Source of the DNA: an uncultured Dokdonia sp.
Lineage (GTDB): Bacteria > Bacteroidota > Bacteroidia > Flavobacteriales > Flavobacteriaceae
NCBI RefSeq assembly: GCF_947492815.1
Contig: NZ_CANLOB010000020.1
Location: forward strand, 36,045-100,044
Length of the DNA: 64,000 nucleotides
Direction of reading: 5' to 3'
Part shown: piece after piece, positions 41,397-50,404 of the stretch
How the letters are laid out: each line of letters begins with the position of its first letter
How positions within the stretch are numbered: the stretch's first letter is position 1
Program-made: the position numbers and the translations under genes
The notes under the pieces: model-generated
The model's database searches: none
Told to the model about the DNA's origin: nothing
The model's input: only the letters and a program-made list of their open reading frames with translations

Positions 41397-42014
41397 ATGA
41401 AAACAATGGTAGAAAAATCAAGAGAACAAATTGTACAAGAAGCGCTTCCAAAAGCGATCACGTACCAAGCATATAGACAACTAATAGATGACCACGCCGC
41501 CCAAGAAACAAGCACGGGTCCTAACCAAACAGAAGCATTAACTAATTATACAATGCTCAATCAACGTCGTATGAAGCGACTGGATAAGACTACAAAAATT
41601 AAAGAAAGTGATATCGCAAAAATCCAAGACTTTAAAGGAGATGTCACTTGGCTTGTCATTACAGAAAGCTGGTGTGGTGATGCTGCGCAAACCATGCCTG
41701 TTATGCAAAAAATAGCTGAGCTTAATGATGGGATTGATGTAAAAGTTATATTACGTGATGAAAATCTAGAGTTAATAGATGCCTTTTTATATAATGGTGG
41801 GCGCTCTATTCCAAAGCTTGTAGCGATAGATAATACATCTGGAAATGTACTAGCAGATTGGGGCCCTCGTCCTTCTGAAGCTACCAAAATGGTTAATGAT
41901 TATAAAGAAGCACATGGTAAGCTTACTCCAGAATTCAAACAAGACTTACAAGTTTGGTATAATAAAGATAAAGGACAAAATACGGTAGAAGATCTTTTAC
42001 ACTTGCTAGACTAA
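41397..42014 (+). CDS. Thioredoxin-like protein with single active-site Cys
   Basis: 205 aa, no signal peptide. The thioredoxin-like core has VTWLVITESWCGDAAQTMPV: the position of the second redox Cys is Ala/Gln, so it is a monothiol form, common in this Bacteroidota subfamily. A conserved Ile-Pro (RSIPKLVAID) gives the cis-Pro. Likely a cytoplasmic thiol-related protein of unknown substrate. A long inverted repeat follows between it and the convergent TonB-like gene. Confidence 0.82.
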   Translation: MKTMVEKSREQIVQEALPKAITYQAYRQLIDDHAAQETSTGPNQTEALTNYTMLNQRRMKRLDKTTKIKESDIAKIQDFKGDVTWLVITESWCGDAAQTMPVMQKIAELNDGIDVKVILRDENLELIDAFLYNGGRSIPKLVAIDNTSGNVLADWGPRPSEATKMVNDYKEAHGKLTPEFKQDLQVWYNKDKGQNTVEDLLHLLD

Positions 42015-42040
42015 ACCTCTTTAGTTTTATGCTATTTTGA

Positions 42041-42090
42041 TTAATGGTTATTCGTTAGTTGTGTATTCACTATTAACGAATAACCATTAA
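42041..42090. repeat. Perfect 17-bp inverted repeat between convergent genes
   Basis: TTAATGGTTATTCGTTA (42041-42057) and its exact complement (42074-42090) enclose 16 bases. The hairpin would end both the thioredoxin-like and TonB-like transcripts. Confidence 0.75.
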
Positions 42091-42153
42091 CAATTTATAC
42101 GAACTCTTAAAGTTCCGTGGTTAAGTTACTATTTCTATGACTGAGCAATACAA

Positions 42154-42879
42154 CTACCCCTGAAAGTTAAAAGTAATCGTCCCTTTTTGAGAAACCGTAG
42201 CGGTACTATTAAATAGCGCTTCAGAAGCATAGCTAAGCGCTTGATCGATTAAGCATCCATTAGACGAAGTGGATGCTTTTTTATTATATTCCTTTTTTGT
42301 AATAGCCCCTGTACTATTCACTTCTATATCAAGTACAATTTTTCCTAAAGCATCACAGGTATATACTGGATTAGGGATTACAATAGCCCTTCTGTCTTTA
42401 AGATTATAAGACACGGTACTCTCCCTATTTCCTTTCTTGCTATTGCGTTCTTTCTCTCTTGCTTCAATCTGTGCTTTAACCTGTTCATTATGTGCTGCCA
42501 TGGCAAGTTCACGAGATTTCTTATGTTCTTCTAAAATCTTTTCATTTTCGGCCTCTAGATCTTCTACACTTTGTAATTGCTGTTGCTCTATAGCTTGTCG
42601 TATAGGATCTTCTTCAGAAAAGAGCTCCTTACTTTCATTACGTAACTCGTTTGCGTTATATGCTTGATGACTTTTTACGATAGCCGTCTGAGTAGTTGTT
42701 TCTTTTTCTTCCAGTTCTTCTTCTAAAAATGGTTCTTGAATTACAGGAATTTCTATAAATGCTTCTTCAGGGTTTGGATTTTGATATGGTTTTACTCCTA
42801 AAAAGAAAAAAACGAGCACCAGAAAGCTAGCACCAGAAAAGGTGATAAGCATGGATTTATCTTGGGAGCTCAATTTCAT
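42154..42879 (-). CDS. TonB-like energy transducer protein
   Basis: 241 aa. One N-terminal membrane helix (MLITFSGASFLVLVFFFLGV), an acidic, Glu/Gln-rich coiled periplasmic spacer (about 45-150), and a C-terminal domain with TonB-like strands (GKIVLDIEVNSTGAITKKEY, GTITFNFQG). The Pro-rich spacer of classical TonB is replaced by Glu-rich helix. No ExbB/ExbD genes are nearby. It could energise outer-membrane transport or act as a related envelope-spanning protein. Confidence 0.65.
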   Translation of the reverse strand: MKLSSQDKSMLITFSGASFLVLVFFFLGVKPYQNPNPEEAFIEIPVIQEPFLEEELEEKETTTQTAIVKSHQAYNANELRNESKELFSEEDPIRQAIEQQQLQSVEDLEAENEKILEEHKKSRELAMAAHNEQVKAQIEAREKERNSKKGNRESTVSYNLKDRRAIVIPNPVYTCDALGKIVLDIEVNSTGAITKKEYNKKASTSSNGCLIDQALSYASEALFNSTATVSQKGTITFNFQG

Positions 42880-42932
42880 AAGGGGTCTAAAATAATCAAA
42901 ATCTACTATATTATGTAAACGATTAACAGTCT

Positions 42933-43652
42933 TTAGGTATTATCCAGAGTCGTAAAACTGTTTTCAAACGTCACAATATCTTGTGCATTATCTACGTCAT
43001 AATCGCCTATTTTGGTTCTTTTTAGCGCCGTGAGATGTGCTCCGCTTTCTAGACCTTTTCCCATATCATAGGCAAGTGATCGGATATAGGTTCCTTTACT
43101 ACAACGTACTCTAAAATCTACTTCAGGCATCGCTATTCTAGTGATTTCAAAATCATATATAGTGATTTCTCGGGTGGGGATTGCTACTTCTTCGCCTGCT
43201 CTTGCAAATTCGTACAAGCGTTTTCCGTCTTTCTTCAGAGCTGAAAATACCGGAGGTCGTTGTTGGATAGTTCCTTGGTACGCTTTCGCGAAAGCGTATA
43301 CAGCATCCTCCGTAATATGATCTGTAGAAAAGGTTTCATTGATTTCCGTTTCTAAATCGTAAGAAGACGTTGTAGCACCAAGCATCACAGTGCCTGTATA
43401 TTCCTTTTCCTGCCCCATAAACTCATGGATGCGCTTAGTAAACTTACCGGTACAAATAATCATTAATCCAGTTGCCAGCGGATCTAAGGTTCCCGCATGA
43501 CCCACTTTGATCTTCTTTATATTCAAATTCTTACGAATAAGCCAACGCACTTTATTTACCAGTTGAAAGGAAGTCCACTCCAACGGTTTATCAAACAACA
43601 ATACTTGTCCGTCTTTATAATCTTGATCTGTAAGTGGTATTTTTTTAGACAT
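42933..43652 (-). CDS. truB: tRNA pseudouridine(55) synthase
   Basis: 239 aa. Catalytic motif KVGHAGTLDPLATGLMII with the nucleophilic Asp, plus RPPVFSALKKDGKRLYEFAR and VRCSKGTYIRSLAYDMGKGL. It makes pseudouridine 55 in the T-loop of tRNAs. In flavobacteria truB commonly follows uppP; here one small gene (43665-44120) separates them. An exact palindrome at 43283 reads YAFAKAYQG. Confidence 0.96.
   Translation of the reverse strand: MSKKIPLTDQDYKDGQVLLFDKPLEWTSFQLVNKVRWLIRKNLNIKKIKVGHAGTLDPLATGLMIICTGKFTKRIHEFMGQEKEYTGTVMLGATTSSYDLETEINETFSTDHITEDAVYAFAKAYQGTIQQRPPVFSALKKDGKRLYEFARAGEEVAIPTREITIYDFEITRIAMPEVDFRVRCSKGTYIRSLAYDMGKGLESGAHLTALKRTKIGDYDVDNAQDIVTFENSFTTLDNT
43283..43296. repeat. 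14-bp palindrome GCTTTCGCGAAAGC (coding copy)
   Basis: Exact copy in truB, read AFAKA. Confidence 0.9.
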
Positions 43653-43664
43653 TAAATTATATTA

Positions 43665-44120
43665 CTAGTGTGATCTGTTTTTTTTAGATACTAATTCTTC
43701 TAATTGAATCATAATCTGATCTTTATGCATTTCTGTTGTAAATAAAGCTTTTTTTATCTTAAGGAGTTCTGAAGAGGTTAATTGATATTTATTTTTTAAC
43801 CAACTTAATGATTTTGACTTTTCTTTTACACCTTTAAGCTTATCATAAATATCTGATATCTCTTTATTTTTAATTTGTAGAGTTGCTAATTCTCCAAAAG
43901 ATAGTGTTTGTATGGTTTTATCTTTTTTGTGAATAGTAAATCCACAAGCTCCTCCAAATGACTGATTATCAGGAATTTTTCCATTTATAGTTAAAATAAC
44001 AAAATCAAAATAATAGACTTTTATAAATTCTACAGGCCCTTTATATCCGTATTTATAGCCCTTAATAATCTCTCCCTGAGAATCAACATATTCAGATGCT
44101 ATATCAATGATCGATTTCAT
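43665..44120 (-). CDS. Hypothetical protein, 151 aa
   Basis: Start set at 44120 (MKSIIDIASEYVDSQGE); the longer open frame overlaps uppP with unlikely residues. Soluble, mixed alpha/beta N-terminal half (GPVEFIKVYYFDFVILTING, GGACGFTIHKKDK) and a helical, Lys-rich C-terminal half. No family recognised. It sits between uppP and truB on the same strand, an unusual position for an unrelated gene in this otherwise conserved neighbourhood. Confidence 0.6.
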   Translation of the reverse strand: MKSIIDIASEYVDSQGEIIKGYKYGYKGPVEFIKVYYFDFVILTINGKIPDNQSFGGACGFTIHKKDKTIQTLSFGELATLQIKNKEISDIYDKLKGVKEKSKSLSWLKNKYQLTSSELLKIKKALFTTEMHKDQIMIQLEELVSKKNRSH

Positions 44121-44131
44121 TTTTAATGTTA

Positions 44132-44932
44132 CTATTTCGTGTATAAACTCACTCCAATAGCAATAATTCCTACAATTAAACAGTAAATCGCAAACCAAGA
44201 AAGTTTACTTTTCTTTACCAATTTGATCATCCAAGTACAAGCAACAAGTCCTGAAATAAAAGCGGCTATAAATCCTATAATAAGTGCAGAGGTATTCTCT
44301 TCTGTTGTTGTTAACTCGCCCCCTAAAATATCTTTGGCGATTTTTCCTAAAATTAAAGGAATGACCATTAAAAATGAGAAACGTGCTGCTTTGCTTTTGT
44401 CATTCCCTAATAATACCGAAGTAGATATGGTAGCACCACTTCTAGAAATGCCTGGAAGCATCGCAATAGCTTGAGAAACACCTATCACAAATGCATTTGG
44501 GAAGGATACTTTTTTTTGAGTGTCTTTAGCTTTATCTGCCATCCATAATAATACAGCTGTTACGATAAGCATACATCCTACAAATAAAATATTCCCTCCA
44601 AAGAGTGATTCTAACTGTTCTTCAAAAAACAAACCTATAATCACCGCAGGAATCATAGAGATTATGATTTTTACAGAAAATTGAGTTTCCTCATTCCATT
44701 TAAATGATAATAGACCTCGTATAATTTCCCAAATATCTTTTCTAAAAATAACAATCGTACTTAAGGCTGTAGCAAAGTGAACTATTACGGTAAACATTAG
44801 GTTTTTTTGTTCTTCATCAGACCCATTGTTAAGAATGGCTTTTCCTAACTCAATGTGTCCACTAGAAGAAACAGGTAAAAATTCGGTAAGACCTTGGATG
44901 ATACCAAGTAAAAGGGCTTCATAATTATCCAT
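44132..44932 (-). CDS. uppP: Undecaprenyl-diphosphatase (bacitracin resistance protein)
   Basis: Start at 44932 (MDNYEALLLGIIQGLTEFLP), 266 aa; the longer frame adds a non-conserved 27-residue extension. Active-site motifs: GIIQGLTEFLPVSSSGHIEL and LPGISRSGATISTS, with the conserved Glu, Ser, His and Arg. About eight membrane helices. It recycles undecaprenyl pyrophosphate for peptidoglycan and surface-polymer synthesis. Confidence 0.96.
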   Translation of the reverse strand: MDNYEALLLGIIQGLTEFLPVSSSGHIELGKAILNNGSDEEQKNLMFTVIVHFATALSTIVIFRKDIWEIIRGLLSFKWNEETQFSVKIIISMIPAVIIGLFFEEQLESLFGGNILFVGCMLIVTAVLLWMADKAKDTQKKVSFPNAFVIGVSQAIAMLPGISRSGATISTSVLLGNDKSKAARFSFLMVIPLILGKIAKDILGGELTTTEENTSALIIGFIAAFISGLVACTWMIKLVKKSKLSWFAIYCLIVGIIAIGVSLYTK

Positions 44933-45073
44933 GGGTGCAAAGATGCGGTTACTATGGCAAAATGACAAATAATAACGAATAAGAGTACCTGTAGAAAAAT
45001 AATAAACTTCCAAGGCTAGTAAAATCTAGTTGTCAATTGTTTAATATATAACGAACACTATAAACTAACTGCT

Positions 45074-47332
45074 ATGAAAAAACCCTTTCTATTATTAGCC
45101 TTTCTATTATGTATGCAAACCTGCCTGTTTTCTCAAAATCAATCCAATCCTTGGCTTGAGACTTCAGAGGGACGTACAAATTCAATGAATAAAGAATATA
45201 GAAATTTCACACCAAAGAATTATAAATTGTATTCATTAGACGCAGATCAATTACAACAAAATATTAATTCTGTCCCTTTACGAGATAGTAATATAACCTC
45301 AGATGTAATTATTTCTTTTCCTACTATAAATGGGGGAGTAGGAGATTTTAGAATTTATGAAGCACCTGTATTAGATGAAGTGCTTACAGAAATGTATCCA
45401 AGTATTAGATCTTATGTAGGTCAAAACATAAAAAACCCTGCTACAGTTATACGTTTTAGTATTTCCAAAAACGGAGTGCATGGAATGATTACCTCAGGAT
45501 CGCACAAAACAGTATACATAGACCCGTATACTACAAATAAGGAATTTTATATGACCTACTCTCGCGAAGATATTCCTGATGATGCTTTTGCTGATCAATT
45601 TTTTGAATGTAATTCAGATGATCTTATAACCGCACCTTTAGAAAATAATATAACAACTGCAACAAGAAATGCAGATGATAGTACATTAAGAACCTATAGA
45701 CTTGCTGTGGTTTGTACGGGAGAGTACTCAGCATTTCATCTTAATAATCAAGGTATAGATCCTGATGCCAGTGATGAAGATAAAAAAGAGGCTGTGCTAG
45801 GGGCTATTAATACTTCTATGACTAGAGTGAATGGTATTTTTGAAAGAGATTTGGCACTTACTATGGTTGTCATTGGTAACAACACAGATATTATTTTCTT
45901 AGATCCCGATACAGATGGGTTGACTAATAATGATCCTTTTGAGCTTTTAGATGAGTCTCAAGAAATTTGTGATGATGTGATTGGAAATGCTAATTATGAT
46001 ATTGGTCATGTATTTAGTACTCAAGGTGGAGGTGTTGCTTTTTTAAACTCTCCATGTGTTACAGGATTAAAAGCGCAAGGTGTTACAGGAATCAACACTC
46101 CTATTGGAGATTTCTTTAATGTAGATTATGTAGCCCATGAAATGGGACATCAATTTGGTGCGAATCACCCTCAAAATAATAACTGTCAAAGAACTAGTGT
46201 TTCTATTGAAACAGGAAGTGGATCATCTATCATGGGATATGCAGGAATTTGTGCACCTAACGTTCAAAATAACAGTGATGATTATTTTAATGGAGTTAGT
46301 ATTGCAGAAATGTGGAATAATATAAGTGCAGGAGCTTCTTCAAGTTGTCCAGAAATGTCTTCTACAGAAAATCAAGCACCTACTATAGTACCAACAGAGA
46401 ATTTTATGATCCCTGTGAGTACGCCATTTGTATTAAAAGGAAACGCAACAGATCCAGAAGAGAATGAGATTACCTATTGTTGGGAACAAATTGACGCTAC
46501 GCCAGCCCCAATGCCTCCAAGCCCTACATCTGCAAATGGACCATTATTTAGAACATTAGATCCAACGATAAATGCAAATAGGTATATGCCAACCTTAAGT
46601 ACTGTAGTTGCAGGAGATTTAGGAAGTACTTGGGAGCAACTACCTTCCGTAAGTCGTTCTATGTCTTTTAGATTAACCATTAGGGATAATGCCATAATAG
46701 GAGGTGCAACAGCGAGTGAAGATATGACTGTAACCACAACAGACAGCGCAGGTCCTTTTATAGTCACATCACAAAACACGAATGAAAGTTGGGATTTAAA
46801 TACGACCCAAACAGTTACTTGGGATGTAGCCAATACAGATGCAGCCCCAATTAATGAAGCTACGGTCAATATATTTCTTTCTACAGATGGTGGTATTACA
46901 TTTCCTATGCAATTAGCTACTAATGTTCCTAATAATGGTACAGCATCTATTATTGTTCCTTCTGACCTAGAAGAGACGACACAAGCAAGAGTTATGGTTA
47001 TGGGAACAGTAAGCCCCTTTTATCAAGTAAATACCACAAATTTCACAGTAACTGATGTCTTAGGACTTTCTGATATAACGACAGCAGAATTTGAATTATT
47101 TCCCAATCCTACATCGGGAATAGTTGATATACGTTTTACATCATCAAGTGCTAAAGTTTCAATAGTACTCTATGACCTTGCTGGACGAAAAATATCAGAA
47201 GAAACAGAAGAAGCAATTATGAATGCTCCTTTTACAAAAACACTCAACTATCAATACCTTCCAAAAGGAATCTATTTTATGAAAATTTCTGATGGAGATC
47301 TAATAAGCACCAAACGACTTATTAAGAAATAA
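45074..47332 (+). CDS. Secreted reprolysin-like (M12B) metalloprotease with T9SS sorting domain
   Basis: 752 aa. Signal peptide (LLLAFLLCMQTCLFSQ). A propeptide-like region precedes the catalytic domain from about residue 205 (LRTYRLAVVCTGEYSAFH). The zinc site VAHEMGHQFGANHPQ is near residues 353-364 (HExxHxxGxxH) with a downstream Met-turn (SIMGYAG). Two Ig-like segments follow (about 430-570 and 575-670). The last 80 residues form a type A sorting domain (FELFPNPTSGIVDI, LPKGIYFMKISDG, STKRLIKK) for the type IX secretion system. Likely an extracellular protease feeding the cell with peptides. Confidence 0.93.
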   Translation: MKKPFLLLAFLLCMQTCLFSQNQSNPWLETSEGRTNSMNKEYRNFTPKNYKLYSLDADQLQQNINSVPLRDSNITSDVIISFPTINGGVGDFRIYEAPVLDEVLTEMYPSIRSYVGQNIKNPATVIRFSISKNGVHGMITSGSHKTVYIDPYTTNKEFYMTYSREDIPDDAFADQFFECNSDDLITAPLENNITTATRNADDSTLRTYRLAVVCTGEYSAFHLNNQGIDPDASDEDKKEAVLGAINTSMTRVNGIFERDLALTMVVIGNNTDIIFLDPDTDGLTNNDPFELLDESQEICDDVIGNANYDIGHVFSTQGGGVAFLNSPCVTGLKAQGVTGINTPIGDFFNVDYVAHEMGHQFGANHPQNNNCQRTSVSIETGSGSSIMGYAGICAPNVQNNSDDYFNGVSIAEMWNNISAGASSSCPEMSSTENQAPTIVPTENFMIPVSTPFVLKGNATDPEENEITYCWEQIDATPAPMPPSPTSANGPLFRTLDPTINANRYMPTLSTVVAGDLGSTWEQLPSVSRSMSFRLTIRDNAIIGGATASEDMTVTTTDSAGPFIVTSQNTNESWDLNTTQTVTWDVANTDAAPINEATVNIFLSTDGGITFPMQLATNVPNNGTASIIVPSDLEETTQARVMVMGTVSPFYQVNTTNFTVTDVLGLSDITTAEFELFPNPTSGIVDIRFTSSSAKVSIVLYDLAGRKISEETEEAIMNAPFTKTLNYQYLPKGIYFMKISDGDLISTKRLIKK

Positions 47333-47360
47333 ACATTACTTACTAATTAGCCATTACTAT

Positions 47361-47401
47361 AAAAAGGAGGTTGTCTAGCACATTTTAGATAACCTCTTTT
47401 T
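47361..47401. terminator. Bidirectional intrinsic terminator
   Basis: AAAAAGGAGGTTGTCT pairs with AGATAACCTCTTTTT across a 10-base loop; A run and T run on opposite sides serve the convergent protease and lipoprotein genes. Confidence 0.8.
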
Positions 47402-47404
47402 GGG

Positions 47405-47950
47405 TTACAATTCAATACTAGAGATTACCATATCTATCCCATCTATCTGGTAGTTTAAATCAAAGCTAATTTCGTTTTTAGCATTTCTCTTGATGGCCAA
47501 TTTCCCTTGTGTAATTAAATGATAGCCAGCTTGCCCTCGACAAAAACACTCTTTGTTGAGGAGTAATTTTAATTTAGATAAAGAGGCATCTTCTAAGACC
47601 ATAAATCCTTTTAATCCTTTAGGAACTATAAATAGAATGGTTTCCTTATAATTGCCATCAGCAATGCCTTCTTTAGCAGGGACTTCATATGTAAATTCTA
47701 CTAACTCACCATCTCCTTCAGTAAATAGAGGATACATAGCTCCTGTCGTATCTGTCTCAATAGTGTAGGATCCTTTTTTGATGGCTATGGCACAATTTCC
47801 ATTATTGGGACAGTTGTCATTATTAATCTGGATACTATTCATATCATTCTTAAACGCCACTTCTTTTTTTATGGAACTACAACTAGGTATGAGTGTAGAA
47901 AGCATTACAACTATAAAAAACATTCTTGCATTATTAATGTGTTGTTTCAT
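47405..47950 (-). CDS. Lipoprotein, unknown function
   Basis: 181 aa. Lipobox LIPSC gives Cys24. The mature part has four further Cys residues (NCPNNGNC and CFC) and beta-rich sequence (GELVEFTYEVPAKEGIADGN, LFIVPKGLKGFMVLED). No enzyme motif. Part of a run of small envelope proteins at 47.4-50.2 kb lying between uppP and ftsX. Confidence 0.65.
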   Translation of the reverse strand: MKQHINNARMFFIVVMLSTLIPSCSSIKKEVAFKNDMNSIQINNDNCPNNGNCAIAIKKGSYTIETDTTGAMYPLFTEGDGELVEFTYEVPAKEGIADGNYKETILFIVPKGLKGFMVLEDASLSKLKLLLNKECFCRGQAGYHLITQGKLAIKRNAKNEISFDLNYQIDGIDMVISSIEL

Positions 47951-48006
47951 ATGCTAGTTTTAAATTATATAGTTCTCAAGACGTCTGTACCACTAAAGTA
48001 AGAAAA

Positions 48007-48591
48007 CTAATCATCCATTATTGAAGGTTTAATTCGCAAAACCATTGATTTAAAAAATGCATTTTCATTCATTATTTTTTCTATCTCTGATTGTTCTTCT
48101 TTTCTTAAAAAGTATGTTTTCTCTTTATAGCTAGAATATAGGTCTCCACAATACTCATAACAATGAGAAAACATCTCTATTCCGCATTTTAATTCATTAA
48201 GAACTGGTAAATCATGCCTTCCAAATGTTTTTACGCTATCGTTTTCAGTTATAAAAAGTTCTCCAGTACTACCATTGATTATTTCATATTCTCTATTGTC
48301 TCTTTCCTTAAGAAATAGTAATAATCTTTGTCCTTTTTTAGGGCGTTGGATTCGGTGGTCACACGTCCACTCTTTCCACATATTTATCACAATATTTTGA
48401 TCGGATTGTCCTTTAATATGCTCTTTTACATGAAATTTATATTCGTAGGCAAAAGAAGACACTTCAGAAATTTCTCCTTCTACAATCATATCAGCTTTAG
48501 AGATAACTAAAGGATAAGACAATATCCTTTTCTTCGGAAATGTATTTGAATTATATCCTAAAAACAGTGCTATTAGAATACATATTCTCAT
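48007..48591 (-). CDS. Exported hypothetical protein, 194 aa
   Basis: A short hydrophobic N-terminus (MRICILIALFLGYNSNTF) suggests export. The next part (ISKADMIVEGEISEVSSF, YEYKFHVKEHIKGQS, GQRLLLFLKERDN) resembles an OB/netrin-like beta barrel seen in small proteins that gauge roughness of fold only; no family assigned. Five Cys in the second half (for example CGIEMFSHCYEYCG) could form disulfides. Function unknown. Confidence 0.6.
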   Translation of the reverse strand: MRICILIALFLGYNSNTFPKKRILSYPLVISKADMIVEGEISEVSSFAYEYKFHVKEHIKGQSDQNIVINMWKEWTCDHRIQRPKKGQRLLLFLKERDNREYEIINGSTGELFITENDSVKTFGRHDLPVLNELKCGIEMFSHCYEYCGDLYSSYKEKTYFLRKEEQSEIEKIMNENAFFKSMVLRIKPSIMDD

Positions 48592-48612
48592 AACTAAGAG
48601 AACAGCTAAAAG

Positions 48613-48885
48613 CTAGTCCTTACCTTTATTAGGATTTAAAAGAATTGCATATATTTCAACAGCAAACCCTATTAAGACAACAGCCGGAGCAAGACGGATA
48701 CGTCTCCAGTGATATATTTCAGGATTAAATACATTAGGGTCATCACTACCGCCTCCAGACATTAAAATAAAACCAAGTGCAATGACACCAAGACCAATAA
48801 GCATCCATTGATAATTTTTCTTACCAAAAATAAACTCTGTTTGATGCTTTTGTGATGCTACCGTTTTACGTTTTTGCTCTCCCAT
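48613..48885 (-). CDS. DUF3098 membrane protein (FtsX neighbourhood)
   Basis: 90 aa with two membrane helices (WMLIGLGVIALGFILM and APAVVLIGFAVEIYAILL) and the conserved loop GGGSDDPNVFNPEIYHWRRI. This matches the DUF3098 family, typically encoded right after ftsX and before uppP in Bacteroidota. Here it is about 1.5 kb from ftsX with lipoprotein genes inserted. A cell-division or envelope role is likely by context only. Confidence 0.88.
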   Translation of the reverse strand: MGEQKRKTVASQKHQTEFIFGKKNYQWMLIGLGVIALGFILMSGGGSDDPNVFNPEIYHWRRIRLAPAVVLIGFAVEIYAILLNPNKGKD

Positions 48886-48939
48886 GTTTTTGCCCGAGTA
48901 AGTGGATGTTGTTATTATACTTCAAATATACGAGTATAT

Positions 48940-49275
48940 TTAATTAAATTCTGTAAATAAAACCGCATCTCCTACAGTTAATTGCGCAATATGATTAGAT
49001 GAAGACCCTGTAAGAGTACTTGCTAGGTGTAAAGTGACATTTTTATGTAATACTTTCTCACGAACTCCTTCTAAGGTATATCCTTGCTCTAAGCCTCTAT
49101 TTATATAATAAAAGTTTCCATTAGCTTCTGCAAACACAATATCTTTAACCCCTCCTTCATACACTTTTGTTACTGTAATTTCTTTTACCTCACAGTCTTC
49201 TTTTTTAGGGTTTTGAATAAGACATGAAACACATAAAAATGATACGAAAAACGAAAGAATAATAATACGACGCAT
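48940..49275 (-). CDS. Small lipoprotein, unknown
   Basis: 111 aa. Signal with lipobox FLCVSC (Cys18). The mature part is a compact mixed sequence (VTKVYEGGVKDIVFAEANGN, LEGVREKVLHKNVTLHLAST). No recognised motif. Same strand as its neighbours but with separating gaps. Confidence 0.65.
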   Translation of the reverse strand: MRRIIILSFFVSFLCVSCLIQNPKKEDCEVKEITVTKVYEGGVKDIVFAEANGNFYYINRGLEQGYTLEGVREKVLHKNVTLHLASTLTGSSSNHIAQLTVGDAVLFTEFN

Positions 49276-49337
49276 AGTAAAGAGATTTTAACCTATTAAC
49301 GTATAGTGTATTAAAATATTTTGTAAGAATAGTATTG

Positions 49338-50234
49338 TTACTCCGCAATCACTGCATCTGTAATACCATTTAATGCGGCATTTACCTTTTGAACCACGTC
49401 TCCTTTATCAGTAACTCCATGACGATTAGTTAAGAAAGTAGCATCAAAATAAGACACATACACAGTTCCATTTGCATCTTCGTGTACCAATACTTTTAAA
49501 GGAAGGTCAATTCCTATACTCTGATTACTTTGCATGAGTAAGGTACCCACTTTGGGATTTCCAAAAATTAACACACGTGTAGGACGTAATTCAAGACCAA
49601 CACTAGCAGCAGCTTTATCATGAGGAACAATAGCCATAGTATGTAATCCTTTGGAGTTGATTACTTCCTGTAGTTTTTCAAAAGTCACATCAGCGGTATA
49701 TGGGCTTTTCTTTGTAATCAACTGTGCAGTAATAGGTGTTACAGAAGCGCCTTCTATTTCATTATTACCTGCAAATCCTGCTAGCGCTCCATTTACCTTA
49801 TCAATAACCGCTTGAGGCTCTGAAATACCATATCGACTTGTAAGGGTAGTTGCATTGTAGTAACTCACGTGCGTATCTCCCGCTTCATCTTCCCAAATCA
49901 TCAACTTTAATGGAAGGTCTAATCCTATACGTTGATCCTGTTGCATTAATAAAGTACCCCCTTTAGGATTTCCAAAAATGATCGTACGCATAGGACGCAA
50001 TTCAAGTCCTGCTTTTTTGGCTGCAATTGAATGATCAATATTTGCAATGATTTTAAATCCTTTTTCTTTCAATTGCGGAATTAAAGTATCTGCAAGTTGG
50101 GTTACCGTTTTTTTAGTAGATACGGTGATAAATTCAGAAGTTCTCATAGCTGATGTTGTGGTCGATTTTTGCTGTTTTTGTGAACAGCTTATACCTAGCA
50201 TCAACAAAAACAAGAAATAGATTCCATTTTTCAT
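49338..50234 (-). CDS. Lipoprotein with two tandem DUF302 domains
   Basis: 298 aa. Lipobox LGISC (Cys17). Two DUF302 units, about residues 30-155 and 165-298, share the blocks LELRPMRTIIFGNPKGGTLL / LELRPTRVLIFGNPKVGTLL, IGLDLPLK / IGIDLPLK and HVSYYNATTLTSRYG / YVSYFDATFLTNRHG. DUF302 proteins occur with heavy-metal or redox genes but have no proven activity. The duplication is internal and still recognisable, so it arose within this gene lineage. Confidence 0.85.
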   Translation of the reverse strand: MKNGIYFLFLLMLGISCSQKQQKSTTTSAMRTSEFITVSTKKTVTQLADTLIPQLKEKGFKIIANIDHSIAAKKAGLELRPMRTIIFGNPKGGTLLMQQDQRIGLDLPLKLMIWEDEAGDTHVSYYNATTLTSRYGISEPQAVIDKVNGALAGFAGNNEIEGASVTPITAQLITKKSPYTADVTFEKLQEVINSKGLHTMAIVPHDKAAASVGLELRPTRVLIFGNPKVGTLLMQSNQSIGIDLPLKVLVHEDANGTVYVSYFDATFLTNRHGVTDKGDVVQKVNAALNGITDAVIAE

Positions 50235-50308
50235 AACATCGGTTTTGTCGTAAGGAATGATAAATTTATACGGTTATGATTACATATTTGTGTAATTTAT
50301 AATTGTGA

Positions 50309-50380
50309 TATACGCTTTCGCGAAAGCGAGCTCGTGAAATTCACAACCAAACAGGGAGAGCGCAGCGTTAAAGCGTATAA
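50309..50380. repeat. Composite palindromic repeat, short form
   Basis: Exact palindrome at 50314-50327, then GAGCTCGTGAAATTCACAAC and the GGGAGAGCGCAGCGTTAAAG arm. No CCTG centre. Opposite orientation to the copy at 32741. Confidence 0.8.
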
Positions 50381-50404
50381 AAGAAACATCAATAGTGAGT
50401 TTTA

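Noticed and set aside
46474..46869. 131-codon minus-strand frame
   Set aside because: Antisense shadow of the M12B-like protease gene.
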